DNA of 64,000 nucleotides, taken from assembly GCF_902859765.1 (NCBI RefSeq), contig NZ_CADIJV010000003.1, forward strand, positions 124,001-188,000, given 5' to 3'. The DNA is from Achromobacter pulmonis. Lineage in GTDB: Bacteria > Pseudomonadota > Gammaproteobacteria > Burkholderiales > Burkholderiaceae_B. This document shows positions 1-8,081 of this stretch, piece after piece; the first letter of the stretch is position 1; the number at the start of each line of letters is the position of its first letter. Both the position numbers and the translations under genes were made by a program. The notes under the pieces were generated by a model. It was not told the DNA's origin, searched no databases, and saw only the letters and a list, made by a program, of their open reading frames with translations.

Positions 1-148
1 CTGTTGCGCGGCCCCTGCGGGGCCGTTCGTCATACCTGTCAAGATAAGGGCGGAACGGCGGTTGCGGTAGCCCCTGCCAGTGATAAGTACCGTTCCAGGG
101 ATAGAACACTGACGGCGCCGGGCCGGCGAACCCGGGTATTCTTGCGCC

Positions 149-691
149 ATGCAACGACCAGCCGACACCGCCGTGGCCGACCGATCTCCCCACGTCCAGG
201 GTTTCGCCCCGATCGCCGCCGCCAACGCCCGTATCCTGGTGCTGGGCTCCATGCCCGGCGTCGCCTCGTTGCGGCAGGCGCGCTATTACGCGCACCCGCG
301 CAACGCCTTCTGGCCCATCGCGGCCCGGGTGCTCGGGTTCGACCCCGCCGCCGAATACGCGCGGCGCCTGCAAGCGCTGCGATCCGCCGGCATCGCGCTC
401 TGGGACGTGTTGCAGGCTTGCGAACGGCCGGGCAGCCTGGATGCGGACATCCGCGTCGATACCCTGGTGCCCAATGACTTCGCGGCGTTCCTGGCGGCGC
501 ATCCGCGCCTGCTGCGGGTCTGCTTCAACGGCGCCAAGGCGGCCAGCCTCTACCGCCGCCACGTGTTGCCGCGCCTGCCGGAGCGGCCGTTGCAATATGT
601 CGATCTGCCGTCCACCAGCCCGGCCCACGCGGCAGTGTCATTCGAGCAGAAGCTGGCCGCCTGGCGCGCGGCGTTGACGGTGCCTGCCTGA
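149..691 (+). CDS. DNA-deoxyinosine (hypoxanthine) glycosylase, UDG superfamily family 6
   Basis: This 180-residue protein belongs to the uracil-DNA glycosylase superfamily. The N-terminal active-site block reads GSMPG, followed a few residues later by YYAHPRNAFW (about residues 34-53). The C-terminal loop is LPSTSPAHA (about 151-159). This pair is typical of family 6 enzymes, which remove hypoxanthine from deaminated DNA as the first step of base-excision repair in the cytoplasm. The ATG directly follows a short leader without a strong Shine-Dalgarno sequence. The gene is convergent with ccmI, whose stop lies 24 bases downstream, and shows no functional link to the ccm genes. The Mug/TDG family is the alternative, but the HPRNAFW block and the short length favour family 6. 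Function is assigned by motif only. Confidence 0.85.
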   Translation: MQRPADTAVADRSPHVQGFAPIAAANARILVLGSMPGVASLRQARYYAHPRNAFWPIAARVLGFDPAAEYARRLQALRSAGIALWDVLQACERPGSLDADIRVDTLVPNDFAAFLAAHPRLLRVCFNGAKAASLYRRHVLPRLPERPLQYVDLPSTSPAHAAVSFEQKLAAWRAALTVPA

Positions 692-715
692 TCCGGCGCC
701 ACGCGGGGCGGCCGG

Positions 716-1645
716 TCAGTCCTGCCGGCCGCGACTCGCTGCGCCATCGGTTGGAGGATTTGGCGGGAACACGGCGCCTTCGCCGTCGGGCGCGGGACGA
801 TCGGCCGCCTGGCGCGCCTGCGCCAGGCTGGCCTGGACCTGGTCGTGGACGGGGCCCTGCGGGTCGACCAGGGGCAGCAAGCGCTCCCAGCAGTCAATGG
901 CCCGGCGGAAGTCGCCCCGGAAAAACGCGCTGGTGCCGGCCAGGGCCAGGCCTTTGACGTCGTCGGGGGCGAGCGCCAGCAGCTGGCCGATCAGGCGGTC
1001 GGGCTCGCCGGAGAAATCCCCGTCCGCCGCCGTGGCCAGGAGGTCGGCCCATTCGGCCAGCACATCGGGGTCTTGCGGCGCGCGGTCGCCGATGCGAGCC
1101 CAGGTTGCCGCGCCGCCGGCGAACTCGCCCAGCGTTGCGTAGGTATGGGCCAACGTCACCCAGCCCGCGGCGTCGTCGGGGTGGGCCTGCAGGTGTTGGA
1201 TCAAACCGGCCAGCCGTTCGGCCATGGGATCGCCGCCGGCGCGGGCGGGCATCGCCGCGTCCGGGCCGGCATGCGCCGGAACCAGGGCCGCCGGCGTGCC
1301 GAGCGCGGCGTACAGGCCGATACTGATCGCGCCCAGCCCCAACGCCACGGCCAGGGCCCAGCGCGGCGCGGGCCGGGTATCGGGACTGTCCGGCGTGGCG
1401 TGTCCTTCGCGCAGCGCGCGCCGCTCGATCTCGTCGCGCGCCTGGGCAAAGTGGCCGGGGGCGATGCGCCCGCTGGCATGGTCGGCCTGCAATTGCGCCA
1501 GTTGTTCGCGCAATACCGCCAGCGCCGCCTGCGCTTGAGGCGGGCGGTCGTGGTGGTCGGCCGCTTGCGGCGCCAGCAGCGGCGGCAGCACGAACAGCAG
1601 GGCGACGGCAACCATGCCGGCCGCGAGGAGCCAGAACAGGGTCAC
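716..1645 (-). CDS. ccmI: Cytochrome c maturation protein CcmI (TPR apocytochrome chaperone)
   Basis: The 309-residue product starts at a GTG that overlaps the ccmH stop (GTGA). A membrane helix opens the protein (TLFWLLAAGMVAVALLFVLP). A second helix follows near residues 105-125 (ALAVALGLGAISIGLYAAL), and then a periplasmic TPR-like region with repeats such as WVTLAHTYATLGEF and ALAGTSAFFRGDFRRA. CcmI binds apocytochrome c and hands it to the CcmF/H haem ligation module. It is the last gene of the ccm operon. The open frame extends upstream to 2002, but that part runs antisense to the ccmH reading register and has no CcmI similarity, so the short form is preferred. The C-terminal tail (NPPTDGAASRGRQD) is low-complexity. 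Confidence 0.88.
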   Translation of the reverse strand: MTLFWLLAAGMVAVALLFVLPPLLAPQAADHHDRPPQAQAALAVLREQLAQLQADHASGRIAPGHFAQARDEIERRALREGHATPDSPDTRPAPRWALAVALGLGAISIGLYAALGTPAALVPAHAGPDAAMPARAGGDPMAERLAGLIQHLQAHPDDAAGWVTLAHTYATLGEFAGGAATWARIGDRAPQDPDVLAEWADLLATAADGDFSGEPDRLIGQLLALAPDDVKGLALAGTSAFFRGDFRRAIDCWERLLPLVDPQGPVHDQVQASLAQARQAADRPAPDGEGAVFPPNPPTDGAASRGRQD

Positions 1646-2205
1646 GGCGCGCGCTCCGTTGGGGGCAGGACCGGCTCGGCATCTTGCGCGGGTTCGGCCA
1701 GCAGGCCCCGGGCCTTGGCCGCTTCCCGGGCCGGCAGGGGCGGCTCCGGCGTGCGGGCATGGCGTCGCAGGCGCCACAGCAGGCCGCCCATGGCGCCAGC
1801 GAGCAGCACGCCGGGCCCGATCCAGAGCAGCGCGGTGCGGGCCTTCAGCGGGGGCCGGTAGAGCACATAGTCGCCATAGCGCGACACCAGGAACTCGCGC
1901 ACCTGGGCGTCGTTCCGGCCCGACCGGAACAGGCGGCGTACTTCGTCGCGCAGGTCGCGCGCCAATGGCGCGCGCGAGTCCGCCAGGGATTCGTTCTGGC
2001 ACACGAGGCAGCGCAGTTCGCGGGTGAAGGCCTGGACGTGCGCTTCCAGGGCGGGGTCGGGCGCGGCGGGGGGGGCCTCGCCGGCCACCGCTCCGACCGT
2101 CACGGCCAGCGCCAGCGCAATGCCGCGGCAGGCCGCGTGACCGCCAGCGGCAAAGGCGGCGCGTCGCGTCATGGGGCGGAGCCCGGGGCGGACATCAAGG
2201 TTCAT
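1642..2205 (-). CDS. ccmH: Cytochrome c maturation protein CcmH (thiol reductase of apocytochrome)
   Basis: The 187-residue membrane-anchored protein carries the family signature LRCLVCQNES with redox cysteines at about residues 66 and 69. CcmH keeps the CXXCH cysteines of apocytochrome c reduced so CcmF can attach haem. A signal segment (GIALALAVTVGAVAG, about 28-42) precedes the domain, and a single membrane helix (LLWIGPGVLLAGAMGGLLW) follows it. The tail of about 45 residues is charged and proline-rich. The ATG at 2205 overlaps ccmG by 11 bases; a later ATG at 2172 would remove 11 residues and is equally possible. This is the short CcmH of organisms with a separate CcmI, unlike the fused E. 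coli CcmH. Confidence 0.92.
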   Translation of the reverse strand: MNLDVRPGLRPMTRRAAFAAGGHAACRGIALALAVTVGAVAGEAPPAAPDPALEAHVQAFTRELRCLVCQNESLADSRAPLARDLRDEVRRLFRSGRNDAQVREFLVSRYGDYVLYRPPLKARTALLWIGPGVLLAGAMGGLLWRLRRHARTPEPPLPAREAAKARGLLAEPAQDAEPVLPPTERAP

Positions 2206-2728
2206 TCAGCGCCTCCCGCGCCCGGGGCATCAGGATGTTGTCGAGCACGTCCTGCGTGACCGGCCCGACGTGCTTGTAGCGGATGACGCCCCGGGCGTCG
2301 ATGAGAAAGGTCTCGGGTACGCCGTAGACGCCATAGTCGATGCCGAGCCTGCCGCCGGGGTCGACGACCGTGGCCGTGTAGGGATCGCCCAGGGCCGCCA
2401 GCCACGCCCGGGCGGCGTTGTCTTCGTCCTTGTAGTCCAGCCCGACGATGGCGATCCGGCCCTCGCGGGCGGCGCGCAGCAGCACGGGATGTTCGGCGCG
2501 GCAGGCGACGCACCAGCTGGCCCAGACATTGAGCAGCCAGACCTGGCCGCGCATGTCGTCCAGCCCGAACTGGCGCGTGGGCGCGTCCAGCCGCGCCAGC
2601 GTGAAGGGCGGCGCGGGCTGGCGCAGCAGGGGCGACGGCAGCTCGCGCGGGTCCAGCCCCAGGCCGACGGCGAGCATCGCCGTCAGCCCGAGGAACAGCA
2701 GCAAGGGGATGAGGAAGCGGAGCTTCAT
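2195..2728 (-). CDS. ccmG: Thiol:disulfide interchange protein CcmG/DsbE
   Basis: This 177-residue membrane-tethered thioredoxin-fold protein has an N-terminal helix (FLIPLLLFLGLTAMLAVGLG) and an active site WCVAC with cysteines at about 73 and 76. The GVYGVPETFLID segment supplies the conserved cis-Pro loop. It passes electrons from CcdA/DsbD to CcmH and apocytochrome in the periplasm. The start codon overlaps the ccmF stop as ATGA, so translation is probably coupled. Length matches family members (about 175-185 residues). Confidence 0.95.
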   Translation of the reverse strand: MKLRFLIPLLLFLGLTAMLAVGLGLDPRELPSPLLRQPAPPFTLARLDAPTRQFGLDDMRGQVWLLNVWASWCVACRAEHPVLLRAAREGRIAIVGLDYKDEDNAARAWLAALGDPYTATVVDPGGRLGIDYGVYGVPETFLIDARGVIRYKHVGPVTQDVLDNILMPRAREALNEP

Positions 2729-4716
2729 GGCGGTCCGCCTCCCGGCCGCCGCGCCGGGTCCCGGGGCGTGGCGCCGCGCCTTGACGCCTGCTTGCGGTAG
2801 CGGCGGTCGCCGGCGGCGGCCAGGCCGCCCAGGATCATCAGCGCGCAGCCGGCCCAGATCCAGCTGATGAACGGCTTGTAGAACAGGTTCACGATCCAGC
2901 TGCCGTCGGGCAGGGCCTCGCCCAGCGCGGTGTAGAGGTCGCGAAAGGGGCCCACATCGATGGCCGACTGCGTCATGGGCATCGCTTGCGCCACGTAGCG
3001 GCGGGTCTCGGGATGCAGCGTGGCGACATGCGCGCCGCCGCGGGCGACATCGAGCGTGGCGCGCGCGGCGATCCAGTTGGGGCCGGCGACCTGCCGGACC
3101 CCGTCAAAGGTGAAGGTGTAGCCGGCCAGATGGGCCGTCTGGCCGGGCAGCATGCGCGCGTCCAGATTGGACTGGAAGCTGTTGACCATGGTGACGCCGA
3201 CAATGAACACGCCCAGTCCGAGGTGGGCCAGCCACATGCCCCACCAGCCGGCGGGGATGCCGCGCAGCCGGGCGGCGACGCCAGCACGGCCGCCGCCGCG
3301 CACGCGCTCGGCCAGCAGTTGCGCGCCGCCCATCACGATCCAGGCCGCCAGCGTCAGGCCCAGGCAGGTGCGCCAGGTGAAGTGCCCGAGCCCGTAGCCC
3401 AGCCCCGGGCCCAGCAGCACGCTGCCGAGCGCGGCCGGCCGCAAGCGGCGCGCCAGCCGTTGCCAGGTGTCGGCCTTCCAGCGCGCCAGGGCGCCGGGCA
3501 CCAGAAGCAGGAGAACCGGCGTCATCAACGGCACGAAGGTGGTGTCGAAGTAGGGCGGACCCACCGATAGCTTGCCGAGGCCCAGCGCGTCGATCAACAA
3601 CGGGTACAGGGTGCCGAGCAGCACCGCCGCGCAGGCCACCGACAGCAGCGCGTTGTTGGCCAGCAGGGCGGCGTCGCGCGACACCAGCTCGAAGCGGCCG
3701 CCGCCTTGCAGTCGCGGGGCGCGCCAGGCATACAGCAGCAGCGACGCGCCGGCCACCGCCACCAGCAGGCTCAGGATGAACAGGCCGCGCGCCGGGTCGG
3801 TGGCAAAGGCGTGCACCGAGGTGACGACCCCGGACCGCACCAGGAACGTGCCCAGCAGCGACAGCGAGAAGGTGCCGATCGCCAGCAGCACGGTCCAGCC
3901 ACGGAAGGCGCCGCGCTTTTCCGTCACGGCCAGCGAATGGATCAGCGCGGTGCCCAGCAGCCAAGGCATGAACGAGGCATTTTCGACCGGGTCCCAGAAC
4001 CACCAGCCGCCCCAGCCCAGCTCGTAATAGGCCCAGCTCGACCCCACCGCGATGCCGGCGGTGAGCAGGATCCAGGCGGCCACGGTCCAGGGCCGGGACC
4101 AGCGCGCCCAGGCGGCGTCCAGGCGTCCGGTCATCAGGGCCGCGATGGCAAAGGCGAAGGCGATGCTGAAACCCACATAGCCCAGGTACAGCAGGGGCGG
4201 GTGGATGATCATGCCGGGGTCCTGCAACAGCGGGTTGAGGTCGCGGCCTTCCCGCGCCGCGGGCAACAGGCGCGCGAAGGGGTTGGAGGTCAGCAGCGTG
4301 AAGGCGGTGAACCCCGCGCTGACCGCGCCCAGCACGCCCAGCACCCGCGCCGTGAAGGCCTCGGGCAACCCGCGGCTCCAGCGCGTCACCGCCGCCGTCC
4401 ACAGCGCCAGCGAGACGATCCACAGCAGCATGGAGCCCTCGTGGTTGCCCCACACCGCCGTGAGCCGGTAGATCAGCGGCGTGCGGCTGTGGCTGTTGTC
4501 CGCCACCAGCCGCACGGAGAAATCATTGACGATGAACAGCAGGTGCAGGCAGGCGTATGACAGCAGCACGAACAGCAGTTGGCCGCGCGCGGCGCCGCGC
4601 CCGACCGCCATCAGCGCCGCGCGGCCGCGCCAAGCGCCATACAGCGGCACGATGGCCTGCACCAGCGCCAGCGCGAAACCGAGCATCAGGGAAAAGTGGC
4701 CCACTTCGGCGATCAT
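2725..4716 (-). CDS. ccmF: Haem lyase CcmF
   Basis: The 663-residue polytopic membrane protein is the core of the cytochrome c haem ligase. It contains the WWD-type haem-handling motif (WGGWWFWDPVENASFMPWL, about residues 227-245), the YLGYVGFSIAFAFA helix and the late periplasmic domain with YKPFISWIWAGCALMILGG typical of CcmF. The start at 4716 overlaps the ccmE stop as ATGA. The open frame continues upstream to 5301, but that extension is a shadow of ccmE and ccmD. Length is close to E. coli CcmF (647 residues). Its partners CcmH and CcmI are encoded immediately downstream. Confidence 0.95.
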   Translation of the reverse strand: MIAEVGHFSLMLGFALALVQAIVPLYGAWRGRAALMAVGRGAARGQLLFVLLSYACLHLLFIVNDFSVRLVADNSHSRTPLIYRLTAVWGNHEGSMLLWIVSLALWTAAVTRWSRGLPEAFTARVLGVLGAVSAGFTAFTLLTSNPFARLLPAAREGRDLNPLLQDPGMIIHPPLLYLGYVGFSIAFAFAIAALMTGRLDAAWARWSRPWTVAAWILLTAGIAVGSSWAYYELGWGGWWFWDPVENASFMPWLLGTALIHSLAVTEKRGAFRGWTVLLAIGTFSLSLLGTFLVRSGVVTSVHAFATDPARGLFILSLLVAVAGASLLLYAWRAPRLQGGGRFELVSRDAALLANNALLSVACAAVLLGTLYPLLIDALGLGKLSVGPPYFDTTFVPLMTPVLLLLVPGALARWKADTWQRLARRLRPAALGSVLLGPGLGYGLGHFTWRTCLGLTLAAWIVMGGAQLLAERVRGGGRAGVAARLRGIPAGWWGMWLAHLGLGVFIVGVTMVNSFQSNLDARMLPGQTAHLAGYTFTFDGVRQVAGPNWIAARATLDVARGGAHVATLHPETRRYVAQAMPMTQSAIDVGPFRDLYTALGEALPDGSWIVNLFYKPFISWIWAGCALMILGGLAAAGDRRYRKQASRRGATPRDPARRPGGGPP

Positions 4717-5159
4717 GGCCGCACCGTCCTGCTGGCGTCGTGGGCGCGCTCGATGGCGTCGCGGACCTCGATCGGCGTGTAGTTCTCGTCGTGGCGGGCG
4801 AGCACGCTGGTGGCAGTGAATACGCCGTCGGCGCCCAGCGTGCCCTGGGCCACCACGCCCGCGCCTTCGCGGAACAGGTCGGGCAGGGCGCCGCGATACC
4901 TCACCGGCACCTCGTGGGCGGTGTCGGTAACGATGAAACGCGCGCCCAGGCCGTCGGCCTGGCGCTGCAGCGATCCGGCCAGCACCATGCCGCCGACGCG
5001 GAACAACCGTTGTCGCGGCGCCTCGCCGCGGGCGATTTCGCTGGGGGTATGGAAGAACACCAGGTTCTGGCGCATGGCCGTCAGGATCAGGGCGGCCGCC
5101 GCGCACAGCAGGGCGAAGGCGCTGAACAGCAGCAGTAGGCGCCGGCGGCGGGGTGTCAT
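4713..5159 (-). CDS. ccmE: Haem chaperone CcmE
   Basis: The 148-residue periplasm-facing protein has one N-terminal membrane anchor (LLLLFSAFALLCAAAALILTAM) and an OB-fold domain. The haem-binding motif HDENYTP is intact, with the covalently haem-binding histidine at about residue 123 and the axial tyrosine at about 127. CcmE accepts haem from CcmC and delivers it to CcmF. The chosen ATG overlaps the ccmD stop; the frame upstream of it is an alanine/arginine-rich shadow of ccmD. The short C-terminal tail after the motif is normal for the family. Confidence 0.95.
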   Translation of the reverse strand: MTPRRRRLLLLFSAFALLCAAAALILTAMRQNLVFFHTPSEIARGEAPRQRLFRVGGMVLAGSLQRQADGLGARFIVTDTAHEVPVRYRGALPDLFREGAGVVAQGTLGADGVFTATSVLARHDENYTPIEVRDAIERAHDASRTVRP

Positions 5160-5371
5160 GATGCCGGCCCTTCGCGTTGCCGCCGCGGCTTGTCCGCCGG
5201 GCGGCCGGCGCGATCGAGCGCGGCCAGCCGCCGCAGCGCGCGCCGCCGCCGCCGCGCCAGCGCCGCGCATTCGGCCAGCACCAGCAGGGCCAGCGCGCCA
5301 TAGCTGCCCCAGACGAAGCCGGCGCGCCCGCCCATCTGCCAGAACGCGGCCCAGGATTCCCAGTGCATCAT
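5156..5371 (-). CDS. ccmD: Haem exporter subunit CcmD
   Basis: This small protein of 71 residues starts MMHWESWAAFWQMGGRAGFVWGSYG and continues into a single membrane helix (ALALLVLAECAALA) followed by a very basic arginine-rich tail. That layout (aromatic N-terminus, one helix, positive cytoplasmic end) is standard for CcmD, which stabilises the CcmABC complex and releases haem-loaded CcmE. The first ATG overlaps the ccmC stop as ATGA; the second ATG three bases later is also possible. The stop overlaps the ccmE start. The tail is somewhat longer than in E. coli CcmD (69 residues total). Confidence 0.88.
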   Translation of the reverse strand: MMHWESWAAFWQMGGRAGFVWGSYGALALLVLAECAALARRRRRALRRLAALDRAGRPADKPRRQREGPAS

Positions 5372-6156
5372 GCCGGCTCCTTGCGCGCCGCCGCCTCGCG
5401 GTGCGCCAGCTCGCGCACCCACCCGGCCGGCCATTCCCGCTCCAGCACCAGCACGCGCGCGCGTGCCAGCGCGACCGCGGCGGTATAGGCCCAGGCGGCC
5501 AGCGCCATCAGCAGCATGGCGGCCAGCATGGTTGTGGCCATGGACGGGGCGCGGGTCAGGCTGACCGAGGCGCCCTGGTGCAGCGTGCTCCACCAGGTCA
5601 CCGAGAAGTAGATGACGGGCACGTTGATGGCGCCCACCAACGCCACCAGCGCCCCGGCCCGGTCGCCGCGATGGGGATCGACGGTCAGGGCGGTCAGCGC
5701 CAGGTAGCCCAGGTACAGGAAGCCCAGGATCAGTTGCGAGGTGAGCCGCGCGTCCCAGACCCAATAGGCGCCCCAGGTCGGCCGGCCCCACAGCGCGCCG
5801 CTCCAGAGCGCGACAAAGCAGAACAGCGCGCCGGTGGGCGCCAGCGCGCGCGCCATGATGAACGACAGGCGGGTGCGCAGGATCAGGCCGAGCACGGACC
5901 AGAACGCCATCAGCAGATAGATGAACAACGACATCCAGGCGGCGGCGACGTGGATGAAGATGATGCGGTAGACCTCGCCCTGGGTGGCGTCGGTGGGCGC
6001 GACGAAAAAGCCGATCGCCAAGGCGCAGGCGCCGAGCACGATGGCGAGCCCGGCGCACCAGGGCACCAGCCGGCCCGCCAGCGGATAGAAGACCTGCGGC
6101 GCGGCGAACCGCAGCAGGCGGGCGGGGGCAGAGGGCGGCATGGGAGTCATCTTCAT
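5368..6156 (-). CDS. ccmC: Haem exporter membrane protein CcmC
   Basis: The 262-residue protein has six predicted membrane helices and the WWD haem-handling signature seen as WGRPTWGAYWVWDARLTSQL (about residues 114-133). Flanking histidines that coordinate haem lie in IIFIHVAAAWMS and in TWWSTLHQGASVS. CcmC loads haem onto CcmE with CcmABD. The N-terminus starts MKMTPMPPSAP, and the ATG at 6156 overlaps the ccmB stop. The open frame runs on to 6450 but that region is the ccmB coding sequence in another register. Confidence 0.95.
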   Translation of the reverse strand: MKMTPMPPSAPARLLRFAAPQVFYPLAGRLVPWCAGLAIVLGACALAIGFFVAPTDATQGEVYRIIFIHVAAAWMSLFIYLLMAFWSVLGLILRTRLSFIMARALAPTGALFCFVALWSGALWGRPTWGAYWVWDARLTSQLILGFLYLGYLALTALTVDPHRGDRAGALVALVGAINVPVIYFSVTWWSTLHQGASVSLTRAPSMATTMLAAMLLMALAAWAYTAAVALARARVLVLEREWPAGWVRELAHREAAARKEPA

Positions 6157-6833
6157 TCTTCGACGGCGAAGCGCAGCGCCAGGACGCAGGCGGCCGGGGC
6201 CAGCGCCAGCGCCGCCAGCAGCGCGCCGCCCAGCAACAGGAACGGCGTCGTGGGCGCCTGCCCCGTGGCGCAGGAGGCCACCGAGCCCGCGCCGAAGATC
6301 AGCACCGGCACGAACCAGGGCAGCAGCAACAAGGCTTGCAGCACGCCGCCGCCGCGCAACCCGAGAGCCAGCGCGGCGCCGATCGCGCCGACCAGGGCCA
6401 GCACCGGCGTTCCCAGCGCGAAAGATAGCGACAGGGTCAGGCGCGAACACTGACCCAGGTCAAACAGCAGGCCCATGATGGGCGCCACGGCCACCAAAGG
6501 CAGACCCGTTCCGATCCAGTGCGCCGTGATCTTGGCCAGCACCCAGAGCGTGGGGGCGTCCGGCGAAAGCAGCAGTTGTTCGAGCGTGCCGTCGGCATGG
6601 TCCTGCGCGAACAGCCGGTGCTGCGACAGCAGGGTGGCGAGCAGCGCGGCGACCCACAGCACCCCCGGCCCGAGCGCGCGCAGCAAGGACGCATCGGCGC
6701 CCACGCCCAGCGGGAACAGGCAGGCGACCAGCACGAAGAAAAGCAGCGAGACGATGACGTCGGCCAGGCCGCGGCCGAGCAGCAGCAGATCGCGCCGCAG
6801 GACGGCGAAGAAGGGGCTGGTCCGCCACGTCAT
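6153..6833 (-). CDS. ccmB: Haem exporter membrane protein CcmB
   Basis: The 226-residue membrane protein is the permease subunit of the CcmAB ABC module. It starts MTWRTSPFFAVLRRDLLLLGR, and contains the CcmB segment AQDHADGTLEQLLLSPDAPTLW followed by four to five hydrophobic helices. The start overlaps the ccmA stop (ATGA) and the stop overlaps the ccmC start. ATP hydrolysis by CcmA and CcmB drives release of holo-CcmE from CcmC/CcmD. Confidence 0.93.
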   Translation of the reverse strand: MTWRTSPFFAVLRRDLLLLGRGLADVIVSLLFFVLVACLFPLGVGADASLLRALGPGVLWVAALLATLLSQHRLFAQDHADGTLEQLLLSPDAPTLWVLAKITAHWIGTGLPLVAVAPIMGLLFDLGQCSRLTLSLSFALGTPVLALVGAIGAALALGLRGGGVLQALLLLPWFVPVLIFGAGSVASCATGQAPTTPFLLLGGALLAALALAPAACVLALRFAVEE

Positions 6834-7456
6834 GGCGTGTCCGGACCGAGATCGAGGGTGTGCACCGGACGGTCGAAGGCAATTTCCTGGTGCGTGGTCA
6901 GCAGGACCCGGCCGCCGCTGTCGCACTGGCTTGCCAACGTCCGCGTCAGCGTTGACACGGTGGCCGCGTCGAGCAGGTTGAAGGGTTCGTCCAGGATCCA
7001 CAACGGCCGCGCCGGCCGCAGCGACAGCCGCGCCAGCATCACGCGGCGCCGCTGGCCGCGTGACAGCACGCGCGCGGGCAGGTCGAGCATCGCCGCCAGG
7101 TTCATCTGGCAGAGCGCGTCGCGACAGGCCGCCGTGCTGACGGCATCGGCCTGGGCCTGGCACAGGAAGCGCAGGTTTTCGAGCGGAGTCAGGGAATCGG
7201 CGAGGGCATCGGCATGGCCCAGGTAGAGCAGGTGCTGGCGAAAGGCCGGCCCCAGGCGGTGGATGTCGGTCCCGCGCCAGCGTACCGTGCCGGCGTCGGG
7301 GCGCATCAGGCCGCACAGGATACGCAGCAGGCTGGTCTTGCCCTGGCCGTTGGGCGCGGTCACGCGCAGCAGTTGTCCGGCGCGCAGTTGGAACGACACG
7401 TCTTCGAACAGCAGACGGGTTCCTTTCGAACAGGTGAGCCCTTCCGCCTCAAGCAT
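6830..7456 (-). CDS. ccmA: Haem exporter ATP-binding protein CcmA
   Basis: The 208-residue ABC ATPase has a Walker A motif APNGQGKTS (about residues 34-42), an ABC signature LSRGQRRRVML, and Walker B LWILDEP with the catalytic glutamate. NGxGKT with asparagine and the LSRGQ variant are typical of CcmA. It is the first gene of the leftward ccm operon, and its promoter must lie in the gap shared with torE. The next gene overlaps it by four bases. Confidence is high because the eight genes that follow are the remaining ccm genes in canonical order. Confidence 0.95.
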   Translation of the reverse strand: MLEAEGLTCSKGTRLLFEDVSFQLRAGQLLRVTAPNGQGKTSLLRILCGLMRPDAGTVRWRGTDIHRLGPAFRQHLLYLGHADALADSLTPLENLRFLCQAQADAVSTAACRDALCQMNLAAMLDLPARVLSRGQRRRVMLARLSLRPARPLWILDEPFNLLDAATVSTLTRTLASQCDSGGRVLLTTHQEIAFDRPVHTLDLGPDTP

Positions 7457-7872
7457 GGCCGGTGCCCATCCAGATATTCATGAGAACAATCCCCGCGGCA
7501 TAAAGGGCGGCGCGAAGCCGCTAGCGGAGGCGATAGTAATGAATCCGGACCGGGCTGTTGCGCGGCGGCGGCGCATTTTGATTTATGTCGGACTGATTAA
7601 CCTTTCCGCGCGCGTCGCCGCGTCCTTGCTGCGCCGCCGGTCGCATCCCTGCTGCGGTTTGGACAACGCGGCGCGCCCACGTTTTCAGATCGGTCTGAGT
7701 AATCGACGCCAAGGCGCGCGCGGGGGGCGGCGTTTGATAGATATCAATCTGCGAACCGGGTCCGCGCGCCGATCATGAACAGGCATCGAACCGCCGGCGG
7801 CCCTCGCGGGGACTGCGGCTTCGCGGCTCGCCGCGGCGCGGTTCGAAGCGTCATTCATCTCCAATTCGTTGT
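7457..7872. promoter_or_regulatory. Divergent regulatory region between ccmA and torE
   Basis: This 416-base gap separates the leftward ccm operon from the rightward tor operon. I find no protein-coding gene in it that is better than the surrounding noise. It holds a perfect FNR box at 7734-7747 placed for the tor promoter. The ccmA-proximal half (7457-7620) has no clear box. A GC-rich stretch between 7790 and 7840 can form weak hairpins in the torE leader. The small frames on either strand here have no recognisable product. Confidence 0.6.
7734..7747 (+). promoter_or_regulatory. FNR/ANR box upstream of torE
   Basis: The sequence TTGATAGATATCAA matches the FNR consensus TTGAT-N4-ATCAA at all ten conserved positions. 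Its centre is at 7740.5. A -10-like hexamer GATCAT at 7771-7776 would place the transcription start near 7782, about 41.5 bases from the box centre, which is the class II activation geometry. The torE start codon follows at 7873. This points to anaerobic activation of torECAD; binding itself is inferred. Confidence 0.8.
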
Positions 7873-8043
7873 ATGTCCGTGAAAAGCAAACCCAAGCACA
7901 GCAGTAGTAGTGGTGGGGCCGAGTGGGCGAAGTTCCTGTCGCTGGCCTTTGTGGCGTGTCCCGTCGTGGCGTTCGTGATGATCTGCGTTTATGGATTCAT
8001 CGTCTGGTTCGGCCAGATCCTGTTCTGGGGGCCGCCGGCATGA
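7873..8043 (+). CDS. torE: TorE/NapE family small membrane protein
   Basis: This 56-residue protein is easily missed because of its size. It starts MSVKSKPKHSSSSGGAEW, has one membrane helix (FLSLAFVACPVVAFVMICVYGFIVWF) and ends GQILFWGPPA. The pattern of charged N-terminus, EW before the helix, an internal proline and the YGFIVWF..GPP ending matches NapE/TorE peptides found next to periplasmic nitrate or TMAO reductase genes. Its role is not well established; in Shewanella TorE belongs to the TMAO respiratory operon. The stop is 38 bases before torC, so the genes are probably cotranscribed from the FNR-type promoter. A serine run near the N-terminus is encoded by repeated AGT codons. Confidence 0.85.
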   Translation: MSVKSKPKHSSSSGGAEWAKFLSLAFVACPVVAFVMICVYGFIVWFGQILFWGPPA

Positions 8044-8081
8044 AGTCTCCTTCCGAGAAACGCGCAGCCTGAGCCACCGAC

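Noticed and set aside
1-40. Terminator at the left edge (CGGCCCC-TGC-GGGGCCG)
   Set aside because: The stem is good but no T-run follows, and the upstream gene is outside the window.
2725-5301. A single 858-residue protein from one long open frame
   Set aside because: Only the part from 4716 is CcmF; the N-terminal 195 residues are the shifted reading of ccmE and ccmD and have low-complexity composition.
7576-7590. A second FNR box for ccmA (TTGAT at 7576)
   Set aside because: The second half-site does not match ATCAA, so it is only a half-site.
7521-7778. Small frames in the ccmA-torE gap
   Set aside because: No ribosome site, no recognisable composition, and they overlap the FNR promoter region.
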